Assembly: GCF_045679555.1 (NCBI RefSeq)
Contig: NC_092098.1
Coordinates: 21,792,038-21,856,037 of the forward strand
Direction: 5' to 3'
DNA length: 64,000 nt
DNA from: Salvelinus alpinus
Lineage: Eukaryota > Chordata > Actinopteri > Salmoniformes > Salmonidae
In this document: piece by piece, positions 1 through 20,136 of the stretch
How positions within the stretch are numbered: position 1 is the first letter of the stretch
Layout: each line of letters starts with the position of its first letter
Made by a program: the position numbers and the translations under genes
Notes under the pieces: generated by a model
Told to the model about the DNA's origin: nothing
Database searches by the model: none
What the model saw: the letters and a program-made list of their open reading frames with translations, nothing else

Positions 1-56
1 GTCTGCTTTCTCTCCCCTCAACAAACCACTCCCTCTTCAGTACACCTCAGAGACAC

Positions 57-964
<908 letters not shown>

Positions 965-1078
965 CAGAGCCACGGGAAGTAAGGGTGCTGAGGGTGCTGC
1001 AGCACACCCTGAACATTTTTTGAAGAAAAAAATTGCAGCACCCCCACCCCCAAACTACTTCCTGTGGCTATGGGGATC
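965..1078. repeat. Short fold-back repeat
   Basis: The left arm (GCCACGGGAAGTAAGGGTGC) and right arm (ending in ACTTCCTGTGGCTATGG) are imperfect reverse complements around a GC-rich centre with mirrored CTGCAGCAC / GCAGCACCCCC blocks. It resembles a fish interspersed miniature element; class not assigned. Confidence 0.55.
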
Positions 1079-1261
1079 AGGGGTAGAGTTCAGAGGACAT
1101 AAATCAGGGGTCAGCGGATGGGGTGTGTGCAGAAGATAAAAACACACCCGGGACATGTCCATATGACAGATTAGCCTGTATGGGAGCTGTCTCCTCTCCT
1201 CTCACAGCATTACCATAACGATCTGTCTATCTGGGATATTACTGGTGCCTTAAGAATATAC

Positions 1262-1975
<714 letters not shown>

Positions 1976-2455
1976 ATAGTATGTTTATTCTATGCAGTAA
2001 ATAGTATGTTTATTCTATGCAGTAAATAGTATGTTTATTCTATGCAGTAAATAGTATGTTTATTCTATGCAGTAATAAGTATGTTTATTCTATGCAGTAA
2101 ATAGTATGTTTATTCTATGCAGTAAATAGTATGTTTATTCTATGCAGTAAATAGTATGTTTATTCTATGCAGTAAATAGTATGTTTATTCTATGCAGTAA
2201 TAAGTATGTTTATTCTATGCAGTAAATAGTATGTTTATTCTATGCAGTAAATAGTATGTTTATTCTATGCAGTAATAAGTATGTTTATTCTATGCAGTAA
2301 ATAGTATGTTTATTCTATGCAGTAAATAGTATGTTTATTCTATGCAGTAAATAGTATGTTTATTCTATGCAGTAATAAGTATGTTTATTCTATGCAGTAA
2401 ATAGTATGTTTATTCTATGCAGTAAATAGTATGTTTATTCTATGCAGTAATAAGT
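1976..2455. repeat. 25-bp minisatellite, about 19 copies
   Basis: The unit is 25 bp with core AGTATGTTTATTCTATGC. Two unit types differ at the junction (AATAGTATG versus AATAAGTATG order) and are interspersed. Very little other divergence, so the array is young or homogenised. Confidence 0.95.
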
Positions 2456-2560
2456 GGCAGATGCTTTTGGTAAAGGATTAGTCAAATGAATGAGACATTC
2501 ATGCTTCCTGTCTCAGTTTAATTAATTTGAATTCAAATTCTGCTTCCGGTGGGGAAGCAG

Positions 2561-2682
<122 letters not shown>

Positions 2683-2856
2683 TCGCTATGGCCATATGAT
2701 ACAGAAACCGCCTACCGCTGAGAGTTGACACAAGATGGGGCTTGAACAGTGGGAGAACTAACAAGAGAGAAAGAGAGAGAGAGAGTGAGAAGAGAGAATG
2801 AAATAGTTTCAGGGAAGGAGAGGGGTGATTGACTGTCATAATAATGCAGCAGCTGA

Positions 2857-3130
2857 AAATCAATCAATCAATCAAATTGGACTTATAAAGCCCTTTTTAC
2901 GTCACCAACATTAGAGTTACCCGGCCTAGACCTCAAGGAGCAGGCTGAAGCAAAGAAAACTCTCTTGAAAGGAAAATAAATATTGAGAGCAATCAGACTC
3001 AAACGGATAAGATGGACAGGATAGGCTGTGTGTAGATCCAATGGAGGTAGAGGTCACAGGTGAGGAGGGATCAGCGGCATGACCAGGGGGACTTAGGACA
3101 GGCACATCAGGGTGTCGTCAGGCTGTAGTG
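2857..3130 (-). repeat. Fish interspersed repeat fragment
   Basis: Begins with (AATC)n and a stretch TTATAAAGCCCTTTTTACGT that also occurs, reverse-complemented and diverged, at 22160-22235 (AAGGGCTTTATAAATAAATT). This is the end of a dispersed repeat common in fish genomes; its class is not settled from the sequence alone. Confidence 0.5.
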
Positions 3131-3354
3131 TCTTCAGCAACTGCAGTAGGAACAAAGAGAGAGAAAGACAGGGTTAGTGGCAACATGCCGAAGACCACAC
3201 ATAAGACAAAGCAGGTTGAACCTCAGCACATAAACTATTGCAGCATAAATACTGGGAACAGCGGCGGTCAAGACACATCATGGATATGTCCAATCAGGAA
3301 AGGAAAGGAGCCAATCAGGAATGGATTAAGGTTAGGGTTATGGTTAAGGTTAGG

Positions 3355-4430
3355 GTTGAACCATTTTTATTTTATTTTTTATTTAACCTTTATTTAAACA
3401 GGAAGGGCTCATTGAGATTTAAAATCTCTTTTTCAAGAGCGTCCTGGCCAAGATAGGCAGCACCAAGTCATTACAAAAATTACAGACAAACAACATGAAA
3501 AACTACAAGTAATCTAGTAAAAACCATAGAATTCACAAGAGTATAACAAAAATCAAAAACAGCAAACTAAAAACATTGACAGGTCAGGGAATCAGTCTCA
3601 AGATCATTCATCAGTGATTTAAAAATACCAATCGGGACAAGTTCTTCCAGTTTAAAAGTATTTTGTAAGGCGTTCCAAGACGATGGCGCAGAGTACATAA
3701 AAGCCCTTTTACCAAATTCAGTTCGGACATTTGGAACAGTTCGCAGGATAAAGTCCAGCGAATGAAGAGAGTACCCACCACATTTGTGAACCATAAAAAT
3801 GCCCAGATAAAAAGGTAGTAAACCCAAAATGGCTTTAGAAATAAAAGTATACCAGTGACTGAGCCTACGAGTGACTAGAGAAGGCCAGCCAACCCTGGTA
3901 TACAAAGTGCAGTGGTGCGTAAGGGTTTTCCAGTTTTAAATAAATCTCAAAGTGCCATGGTAAAGGGTGTCAATTGATCTCAAACACTGAGCGGAAGCAT
4001 TCATATATATAATATCCCCATAGTCTAGTAAAGGCATAAATGTAGCTGATACTAGCCTCCTTCTGTCTTCAAAAGAAAAACAGGCCTTATTCCTAAAATA
4101 AATCCCAATTTCAGCTTCAGTTTTTTTGTAAGTTGTTGAATATGAAAATTTAAAAAAGAGGCTGTCATCAATTAAAATTCCAAGATATTTATATGAGGTT
4201 ACAACCTCAATCTCCTTGCCCTGACAGGTAGTAATAGGTGAAAGGTTCAGAGGTCTATTTCTTGCTTTAGAAAACACCATTAGTTTAGTTTTGTCAGTAC
4301 TGAGGATTAGCTTCAATTGACAGAAGGTATGTTGACCAGTATAAAAAGCAGTTTGCAAGTTCTGGAAAGCTTTTGTAAGAGACGAGGCACAACAGTAAAT
4401 AACAGTATCATCAGCACCATGATGTGGACA
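3355..4430 (-). pseudogene. Non-LTR retrotransposon (LINE) remnant, 3' part of RT
   Basis: On the minus strand the segment 3936-4425 encodes the end of a reverse transcriptase palm: ADDTVIY at about 4397-4416, where the family expects a YADD or FADD-type motif, then KTKLMVFS and YKYLGILID, which are typical of fish LINE RTs. The block at 3567-3905 continues with the C-terminal region usually found after RT (RRLSHWYTFISKAI and a histidine/cysteine-containing tail). A stop separates the two blocks, and the 5' part of the element, with the endonuclease and the first RT motifs, is missing. The non-coding part at 3360-3560 is the 3' UTR ending in a TTTATTTAACC-type tail. The element is dead and truncated where the palindromic repeat at 4432 begins. 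Exact clade (L2, Rex or related) cannot be fixed by eye. Confidence 0.8.
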
Positions 4431-4431
4431 C

Positions 4432-4618
4432 TCCAAAAAGGGTTCTTTGGCTGTCCCCAAGGGAGAACCCTTTTTGGTTTCAGGGAGAACCCTTTTTGGA
4501 TCCACAGAGGGTTCTACATGGAACCCAAAAGGGTTCTACCTGGAACCAAAAAGGGTTCTTCAAAGGGTTCTCTTATGAGGACAGACAAAAAAAACTTTTA
4601 GGTTCTAGATAGCACCTA
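4432..4618. repeat. Palindromic MITE-like element
   Basis: Built from many alternating copies of AAAGGGTTCT and its complement AGAACCCTTT, giving nested hairpins. This kind of element is abundant in fish. It abuts the truncated LINE at its left side. Confidence 0.7.
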
Positions 4619-5278
4619 GATAGAGTGTAGGGTTAAAGTGTGTTTATTTAGTCATATACACATGATATACTGTACATGTTAATGGAGTACACAGTACAAC
4701 GACATGTTTACTTGCAGGTTCACCACTCGACATTACAACAACAATAGGAAAGTAAGTAGGCTAAGTGTATAAAAGAGTAATAACAATACATGTTCAATGA
4801 ATAGAAATAGATAAACATTTACCAAAAATATAATACAAGAAGGCACTCAAACAAATGAAAGTAGGACATTTACATATGTATATTGTGCAACAGCTTGTGA
4901 AGTAATAATAAATAGGAGTCCAGTAGCAGCCGTCATGGAGTGGCCGTGTAGCATTGATGTGTGTGAATGGGAGTGTGTTTGTGTGTGTGTTTGAGCCTTT
5001 GTGTTGACGTGTGTTAGTGAGTGCATGTGTGCTAAGGTGCTGGGAGTGAGTGTAAGAGAGGTTATTGCTATGGTTGGAGTTGAACAGTGGTGTGGACATG
5101 AAGGTACGGTTAGGGTTAGGGTTAGGGTAGGAACCAGGATGTGAGACCATGATGTCTGTGTGTGTCTGAGGTTAACACAAGTCAGTCAGCCAATATCTGA
5201 TGGCTGCATCCGGAGACTCTCAACCTTGAGCCCAGGCACAGATTTAGCAGAAACCCTAAGACACCATTTAAAGAAACC
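4619..5278. other. Non-coding with short telomere-like motif
   Basis: No gene is seen. A short (GGTTAG)3-4 run lies at 5106-5126. The rest is GT-rich unique sequence. Confidence 0.5.
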
Positions 5279-5695
5279 TTAAATGGGCAGTGCAGTCAAA
5301 AACATATTTTTTCCAGATTTTCCTGTGTTTTATAAATATAGTGTGAAATTGTGTAAGTTTTGATAATGCACTTTTAGTGTAAGAGCTGTTTGAAAATGAC
5401 ATCACCGGTCAGTATAAGTTAATAGATCAATAACAAAGAGAGTTTGCCCTCCTTTCTGCCAATAACAGCTAGTTTTCAGTTTACACATCGCTCCTGTTTG
5501 CTCCTCCAATATGGCCCCTCTCTCAGACCACTCCCAGACAGTCCTAGCAAAGTTCTTGCTTGAGAAATTACATTTAGCTAAGAAGCTCTTTTGGTTTCTC
5601 TTTGACCATTTTAATTGAAAACAATCACAACAAGCTTAATTGTTATCCAGAAATGATTTGATATTGAGATAAAAACGTCTGCATTGGCCCTTTAA
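5279..5695. mobile_element. piggyBac-like MITE, TTAA-flanked
   Basis: Starts TTAAATGGGCAGTGCAG (5279-5295) and ends with the reverse complement of TTAAAGGGCCAATGCAG (ending at 5695). The ends are 17-bp imperfect inverted repeats, each carrying TTAA, the piggyBac target site. No transposase is encoded in the 417 bp. Assignment to piggyBac rests on the TTAA and the inverted ends only. Confidence 0.65.
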
Positions 5696-5937
5696 GCCTG
5701 AAGCAGGGAGTGGTGAACATGTCACTGTTGGTAGATAGCTATGAGCTTGGGTCTGGGACTGTTGGCCTTCTAGGAAACTAGAGAGCAGGGTCATATCAGA
5801 ACTAACTGGGCTGGAGCTGAGAGAGGAGATTTCTGAAGGTGGCAGATGTTTTATTGACTGCTGTTCCCCCTGGAGGGGATGGGTTGTGTAATAACCCACC
5901 TACTGGTTTACACACTCAACACTCCTCCCCTAACCCT

Positions 5938-6090
<153 letters not shown>

Positions 6091-8130
6091 ATTATCTGAC
6101 AGAAGAGCATGCCCTGATATCAACCCAACTTCAATAACACTCAGAAATAAATAATCAATGATTTCAAAAACAATTACTTTGCCAACATATTTGCATAATG
6201 TATTGTATAGCATCAAATGATAGCTAAGTGTATTCCACAGAATAAGGTCTGATTCCTCTTTCTCTCAATCTGCTGCATCAACGGCTCACTTACTGGCACA
6301 ACCATCTCACCCAATAGAGAGAGAGAGAGTGTGTGTGTCCCCTCTGCTGCTCATCCAGAGAGGACATCCCTCCACTCTATGCTCTCTGCTCCAGGGCCCA
6401 AACTCCCCTCCAAGTCCTGCGATCACACACCTGCTGTTGGCATGGTGGAAAGAGTGTGTAGGGGGGAAAGGAGGGGTACACAATGGAAACAGATTGTGCT
6501 ATTTGTCACAGTAAGGACTGTAGCAAAACAATATACTAGATCCCTGTCCTCCCCCCTCATGCCCTTTTCAAAGAATGTCAGCTAGGGTCTTTTATCAGCG
6601 TCTGTGGGGTGTTGGAGGTAAATGGTAAACGGCAGGCAGGTAGGTGACTAAATGATGCAGGTCTGGTCTGGTCTGGCTGTTCAGGGAGCAATGGCCATGA
6701 CAGCTTTAAAGCAGACTGTGGTTACTGTGTTGAGGGCCATCCCTGATCTTATCAACACTCTCATTTGACTAAATACCAGAGTGTAGAGATACAACAACTG
6801 ATCATTTCACATTAATAGGTACTTAAACAAACTAACAAAAATAACATAATATATATATATTGTTTATTTTTTTATTGTATTTTTAAATTTTTTATTATTG
6901 GCACATCCACATCCTCTTCGGAGGACAAAAGTAACTCTGTTTTACATTTTAGTTTTCCAGCATTTTTGAGACATTTTACATGCCACTATATATTTACATA
7001 AACTGGGGAATAGTGATTTAATGTGGTACTTAAATTAATACGGGAACAAGTTTGTTTTTCCTTTAGATACTATATAAACAAATGTAAACATGCTCAGTCA
7101 AGTTCTTAAGACACAGCTATTGCTGTCACAAATCCACTCAACAAAGCTTGGCGGCTTCTTGTTTTCCATATCAATGTGAAATTCAAATAAAACCCAGTGA
7201 TGAACTCCAAACGACCATCTAAGTGGTGCAAATGTGTGTCTGTGTGTGATTGTCCCAGGGGACTGTCTGCTCTGTGATCCAGGTGATGTAGTGACAGGGA
7301 CGGGCAGAGACGACAGTGCTAGGCTAACGAGAGGGGAGCTCCATCCATCTTTCCCAGCCAGGTTATTGATCGGGAGGGAATCACACAAAGCTGTTTTCCG
7401 ACTGATCCCTGACTCCAACAGCCTGGTGACAAGGCTCCCCAGACACACTCCCTGTCCTGGGAACGCCTTAGGATTTAGGAATGGGAACAATAAGTATCGT
7501 TCCCAAAGAAAGACTTGGGGTGCATCTCAATACTCTAAAGTGGCTTCCTCTCCTTGTTTCTTCTCCTTTACTTTGCTTGTACTGATCTGATTTAGCCAGA
7601 ATAAGTGACGTCAATATAATGGATGCATACTACGCCACGTGTCTGCTTTCATCTGTACTATTCGTTGACATCAATACAGATGAAGGAAAGGAGACAAGGA
7701 GGCGTGTAATACCAGAACTTTAGAGTCCTTTTTTAAAATGTGTTCCTTGATTTGGTTTGTTGGACTCATGCCCCATTATTCATCCAGTGTGGTTGCATTT
7801 CAGATAGGTTTCAGTGGTTTTTGCATGAATCATTAGAGACATTTCCCTACCAGGTCAGTCAATAGTGGTCACATATGATCTGCACCTAACACTTTAGAAT
7901 GGCTTCCTTTATTGGCATTCACTTTAAAACCAGCATATAATTAGAGCTATTGACAAGCAAAGAACAGCTACTATTATTCATCTTCACTATAATCAGAATT
8001 ACCATTCTGATGCAAATATTTGTGGTTCACCATGATACTCCATGGAATATGTTATTCTGGTGCTAGAGATGACCCAGCTCAGAACATGGAGAAAAATCCT
8101 ACATCTATTTACAACAGCAGCAGATAATAG
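6091..8130. other. Non-coding unique stretch
   Basis: Two kilobases with no exon-like frame of recognisable content and no transposon ends. A short AT-rich patch lies near 6845-6900. Open frames at 7098-7490 and 7234-7590 overlap on opposite strands and show no domain. Confidence 0.5.
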
Positions 8131-8136
8131 CATAGA

Positions 8137-9454
8137 CAATATGGTGTGTTCATGAATGGGTATTGTAGACTAAATAACAATATAGTGTGTTCATGAATGG
8201 GTATTATAGACTAAATAACAATATAGTGTGTTCATGAATGGGTATTGTAGACTAAATAACAATATGGTGTGTTCATGAATGGGTATTGTAGACTAAATAA
8301 CAATATGGTGTGTTCATGAATGGGTATTGTAGACTAAATAACAATATGGTGTGTTCATGAATGGGTATTGTAGACTAAATAACAATATGGTGTGTTCATG
8401 AATGGGTATTGTAGACTAAATAACAATATAGTGTGTTCGTGAATGGGTATTGTAGACTAAATAACAATATGGTGTGTTCATGAATGGGTATTGTAGACTA
8501 AATAACAATATAGTGTGTTCATGAATGGGTATTGTAGACTAAATAACAATATGGTGTGTTCATGAATGGGTATTGTAGACTAAATAACAATATGGTGTGT
8601 TCATGAATGGATATTGTAGACTAAATAACAATATGGTGTGTTCATGAATGGGTATTGTAGACAAAATAACAATATAGTGTGTTCATGAATGGGTATTGTA
8701 GACTAAATAACAATATAGTGTGTTCATGAATGGGTATTGTAGACTAAATAACAATATAGTGTGTTCATGAATGGGTATTTTAGACTAAGTAACAATATGG
8801 TGTGTTCATGAATGGGTATTGTAGACTAAATAACAATATAGTGTGTTCATGAATGGGTATTGTAGACTAAATAACAATATGGTGTGTTCATGAATGGGTA
8901 TTGTAGACTAAATAACAATATAGTGTGTTCATGAATGGGTATTGTAGACTAAATAACAATATGGTGTGTTCATGAATGGGTATTGTAGACTAAATAACAA
9001 TATAGTGTGTTCATGAATGGGTATTGTAGACTAAATAACAATATGGTGTGTTCATGAATGGGTATTGTAGACTAAATAACAATATGGTGTGTTCATGAAT
9101 GGGTATTGTAGACTAAATAACAATATGATGTGTTCATGAATGGGTATTGTAGACTAAATAACAATATAGTGTGTTCATGAATGGGTATTGTAGACTAAAT
9201 AACAATATGGTGTGTTCATGAATGGGTATTGTAGACTAAATAACAACATAGTGTGTTCATGAATGGGTATTGTAGACTAAATAACAATATAGTGTGTTCA
9301 TGAATGGGTATTGTAGACTAAATAACAATATAGTGTGTTCATGAATGGGTATTGTAGACTAAATAACAATATAGTGTGTTCATGAATGGGTATTGTAGAC
9401 TAAATAACAATATAGTGTGTTCATGAATGGGTATTGTAGACTAAATAACAATAT
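8137..9454. repeat. 41-bp minisatellite, about 32 copies
   Basis: The period is 41 bp; each unit contains GTGTGTTCATGAATGGGTAT followed by TGTAGACTAAATAACAATAT. The main variable site is CAATATGGTG versus CAATATAGTG, which alternates in runs along the array. A few units carry private changes (for example near 8447, 8608, 8662 and 9126). Confidence 0.97.
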
Positions 9455-9517
9455 GAAAAAGTCAGTTGGTCTACTGGAGATGTTCCACAGACATGGACAG
9501 ACAGTACAGACAACATG

Positions 9518-10123
9518 CAGAGACAGTAAGGTCATTAATACTGTTAATAGTGTTTAGTCAGGTCAGAGACAGTAAGGTCATTAATACTGTTAATAGTGTT
9601 GAGTCAGGTCAGAGACAGTAAGGTCATTAATACTGTTAATAGTGTTGAGTCAGGTCAGAGACAGTAAGGTCATTAATACTGTTAATAGTGTTGAGTCAGG
9701 TCAGAGACAGTAAGGTCATTAATACTGTTAATAGTGTTGAGTCAGGTCAGAGACAGTAAGGTCATTAATACTGTTAATAGTGTTGAGTCAGGTCAGAGAC
9801 AGTAAGGTCATTAATACTGTTAATAGTGTTGAGTCAGGTCAGAGACAGTAAGGTCATTAATACTGTTATTAGTGTTGAGTCAGGTCAGAGACAGTAAGGT
9901 CATTAATACTGTTAATAGTGTTGAGTCAGGTCAGAGACAGTAAGGTCATTAATACTGTTGATAGTGTTGAGTCAGGTCAGAGACAGTAAGGTCATTAATA
10001 CTGTTAATAGTGTTGAGTCAGGTCAGAGACAGTAAGGTCATTAATACTGTTAATAGTGTTGAGTCAGGTCAGAGACAGTAAGGTCATTAATACTGTTATT
10101 AGTGTTGAGTCAGGTCAGAGACA
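9518..10123. repeat. 46-bp minisatellite, about 13 copies
   Basis: The period is 46 bp (first unit 45), containing CAGAGACAGTAAGGTCATTA and TACTGTTAATAGTGTTGAGT. It lies only about 65 bp after the 41-bp array. Confidence 0.97.
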
Positions 10124-10234
10124 GATGTGTCCAGGTTTTGTAGATCCATGGTGCATTATCTCACTCACAGGCAAAACAACTCAACCCCTTTAGGGACCCT
10201 TAGGGACCTAACAAAACACAATGGAATCACCTAG

Positions 10235-10455
10235 AGCCCACACACACCTTTTCTTTTTCAAATCCCCCGCCACACTTGCAGGCTGCTCATGCAAGACACA
10301 CAAAGTAGGCAGGACACGCACACCTTTTGAAATCCCCCGCCAATGCTCAGGCATGTCATGTGATACACACACGCCAGGCTGGACACACACACCTTTTGAA
10401 ATCCCCCGCCAACACTCAAGGTTGGTCATATGATACACACACACCTGACAGGACA
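10235..10455. repeat. Three-copy 69-70-bp tandem repeat
   Basis: AAATCCCCCGCCA recurs at 10260, 10330 and 10399, each followed by a diverged segment ending in ACACACAC. Spacing is 69-70 bp. Confidence 0.85.
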
Positions 10456-10903
10456 CACACACAAATGAATGCTGGGAACAATGGGTACAGACACACTCCA
10501 CACAATGCAGAGGAGATAAGAGAGGAGTTGGACGGTTTGGACTGACATGATCCCTCTGGCCCCAAGACAAAGACACACTGGGAAATAAAGGATTTACACA
10601 ATCCACCATGCTACACCACTCCACACCACACCAAAACAACCAGTTGGAGTCTCAAACTGAAGTTACATTAGAGAGAGACAGAGATTGACGAGTGAAAGAG
10701 AGAAAGAGGGAAATATAAAGAGAGTGATATGACATAAATAAGGAGAGGGAGCGATATGAAAGAGAGAACAGTACAATATAGATAAATTACAGTCTATTGA
10801 CTCTAAGCAACAGTATAGAGCACTATGGAGCATTACCCATAGCAATGGGCGGAATTTGCCATCACGTGTAGCAGTGTGTGTGTGCGTGCGTGTGTGTGTG
10901 TGC

Positions 10904-10938
<35 letters not shown>

Positions 10939-11288
10939 CAGTGAGGCTGGCTCTAAGGCATACAGACACTTCCGTATGGCCCAATGACAAATGTCTTGCT
11001 GTGGATCACTTGTAGAACACTCGGCTGACCTGCAGGTTCTATTGTTCTGCTCCAATCAGGCACAGTGGGAGAGGGGCCCCAGGGTTAGGGGTCACCATAG
11101 AGATTCATAGACAAGCCTTGTTCTCCAGCCGACCCCCCCCTTGAACACTCCCCCCACCCCGCCTTCCCAGTTGAACTCCCGTCACCTCCCATTTACAAAC
11201 ATACAGGCATTGGAGTTAATTACCAGACATAGAGAGAGGAACAGAGAGAGAGGAGGAAAAATGTTGATGAGAGGGAAAGAGAAATATA
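10456..11288. other. Non-coding with short GT tract
   Basis: An imperfect GT/GCGT tract lies at about 10873-10939. No gene found. Confidence 0.5.
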
Positions 11289-11290
11289 TA

Positions 11291-12857
<1,567 letters not shown>

Positions 12858-12858
12858 T

Positions 12859-15515
<2,657 letters not shown>

Positions 15516-15715
15516 CGGCAGGTAGCCTAGCGGTTAGAGTGTTGGACTAGTAACCGAAAAGTTGCAAGATTGAATCCCTGAGCTGACAAGGTACAAATCT
15601 GTTGTTCTGCCCCTGAACAAGGCAGTTAACCCACTGTTCCTAGGCCATTATTGAAAATAAGAATTTGTTCTTAACTGACTTGCCTAGTTAAATAAAGGTA
15701 AAAAATAAATAAAAA
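15516..15715 (+). mobile_element. tRNA-derived SINE, salmonid HpaI type
   Basis: An A-box-like segment (GGTAGCCTAGCGGTTAGAG) is followed by GTAACCGAAAAGTTGCAAG and a B-box-like GATTGAATCCC. The body contains CCCCTGAACAAGGCAGTTAA, and the tail TTGCCTAGTTAAATAAAGG runs into A-rich repeats. This order is that of the HpaI SINE family of salmonids. It is transcribed by RNA polymerase III when active and mobilised by LINE enzymes. Confidence 0.93.
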
Positions 15716-16039
15716 ATATGCAGTACATTGCTTGTTCTGAAAGACAGAGGGAAGGGGCAGGTTTGGTAAGGGACTATAGAAAGGCAGAGAGAGCTGTGGA
15801 GAGAGTGAGTGAGGCAGGGGAAGACAGCAGGGCGGGTGAGGTTGGTCCCTCATTGCGCTCTGCTAAGTGGAATAGGCTTTTTTTCTCTCATCCTCTGTTT
15901 TCTTTTTCTACCTTGCTCTTCATGAAATATTCACCACTCCATTCCCCGCTAATTGTTCCCAACAAGACGGAGTGCCCTGCCTGCTGGAATTAAATTAACC
16001 CGTTAGCGACTGTCTCCGTCAGAGCAGCCAACCCAGGAA

Positions 16040-16192
<153 letters not shown>

Positions 16193-16439
16193 TAGCTTTC
16201 TTTCCCCTGAGTTACACACGCACGCACACGCACACACACACACACACTCTCTACCAACTGTCTCACATACACAAGAGAGCCCAGGTACAGTCAATAAAGA
16301 TGAGTGCTGCCAGGTGCTATACAGTAAAAAACAAAAAAACAAAGCAAACTATAAAGCACAAATACTGAACATTTACACAGGTACACAGGTACACACACCC
16401 ACCCACAATAACAATCCTGACATACCCCAACCAAAAACC

Positions 16440-18360
<1,921 letters not shown>

Positions 18361-18479
18361 GAGCAATTTTAAAGTTTCCACACAGGAAAGTACATCTGTC
18401 AACATATACAATACACTTCTCTCTCTCAACAGTGAAATCAGAGAGCAACATGGAGAGTACAGAGACACACTTCTCCTCC

Positions 18480-19325
18480 TTTGCTCTCCTCTCCTCTGCT
18501 CTCCTCTGTTATGTCCTGCTCTGCTCTCCTCTGTTATGTCCTGCTCTGCTCTCCTCTGTTATGTCCTGCTCTGCTCTCCTCTGTTATGTCCTGCTCTGCT
18601 CTCCTCTGTTATGTCCTACTCTGCTCTACTCTGTTATGTCCTGCTCTGCTCTCCTCTGTTATGTCCTTCTCTGCTCTCCTCTGCTCTGCTCTCCTCTGTT
18701 ATGTCCTGCTCTGCTCTCCTCTGTTATGTCCTGCTCTGCTCTCCTCTGTTATGTCCTGCTCTGCTCTCCTCTGTTATGTCCTGCTCTGCTCTCCTCTGCT
18801 ATGTGCTACTCTGTTATGTCCTGCTCTGCTGTCCTCTGTTCTGTCCTGCTCTGCTCTCCTCTGCTATGTGCTTCTCTGCCATGTCCTACTCTGCTCTACT
18901 CTGTTATGTCCTGCTCTGCTCTCCTCTGTTATGTCCTGCTCTGCTCTCCACTCCTCTGCTCTCCTCTGTTATGTCCTGCTCTGCTCTCCTCTGTTATGTC
19001 CTGCTCTGCTCTCCTCTGTTATGTCCTGCTCTGCTCTCCTCTGTTATGTCCTGCTCTGCTCTCCTCTGTTATGTCCTGCGCTGCTCTCCTCTGTTATGTC
19101 CTGCTCTGCTCTCCTCTGCTATGTCCTACTCTGCTCTCCTCTGTTATGTCCTGCTCTGCTCTCCTCTGTTATGTCCTGCTCTGCTCTCCTCTGCTATGTC
19201 CTACTCTGCTCTCCTCTGCTATGTCCTACTCTGCTCTCCTCTGTTATGTACTGCTCTGCTCTCCTCTGCTATGTCCTACTCTGCTCTCCTCTGTTATGTC
19301 CTGCTCTGCTCTCCTCTCCTCTGCT
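18480..19325. repeat. 25-bp pyrimidine-rich minisatellite, about 34 copies
   Basis: The unit is 25 bp and contains CTCTGTTATGTCCTGCTCTG. Because 25 is not a multiple of three and the unit has no stop in any + frame, all three + frames stay open (up to 362 codons). These frames are not genes. Confidence 0.97.
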
Positions 19326-20136
19326 CTGAGTTAACCATGCATGGCTCCCGCCACAAACATTCACATTCCTGTGTGTTTACTCCTCATACTGTACAGTACT
19401 CACAACCTCTGACTTTTGTTTACCACATGAAGACTGTGACTAAATAATAATACCCATGCCTGATCAAATACCCTAGCCACCACAAATATATGTATTAAAA
19501 AAAATCTAATAGATAGTTCCACAAAAAAAGTGATACATAAACACATCACAAAAAAACGACACTTCAAGGTGTCAAGTGGAGTGCCTGCCTAATTTCCTAA
19601 TAAATGATGAGGAAATCCTCATTTAGCATACTTAAACCCCTCCACATCCCCATGCAGCCCTACACACAGAGTCATCCCCTCAGCACAGCAGAGGTCAATA
19701 GTGGTGTGTTGACAGCTTGAAGCATCCTCTTAGTCCCTATTTAAGACGGTCCGGGCCACACTCTCATGTTAGTCTCAGGAGACAGAGATGGAGGGATCAT
19801 GGAGAGGAAAATGGAGAGAGAGGGAGAGAGAGAGGGATTAGATGAACATGAAGCTTATTTGGGGTGTGGGCAAAGGAGGGAAAGGGTGTCAGTGGACTGC
19901 TCAGTGTGACAACATTTTGGGGGAAATAGTTGACTACTGTTCAATACTTCTAGGGATCACTTCTAGTTTTTTGTTGGTCTGTTGTTTTTAGAAATAGGCA
20001 GAATATGTGTACACGTGGAGAAAGACATGCTGGCCACATTTGACTTTGACTCTAACCCTTTTTGCTATGACATTCCCAAAAGAAAATGAAAGTAAAACAC
20101 AAAGTAATATGCATTTCAATAATAGTCTTCCATTTC
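19326..20136. other. Non-coding unique stretch
   Basis: No gene or element recognised in about 800 bp. A GA-rich patch lies near 19800-19835. Confidence 0.5.

Noticed and set aside
5106-5126. Telomere end
   Set aside because: Only three to four GGTTAG units inside unique DNA; too short to be more than a chance or relic motif.
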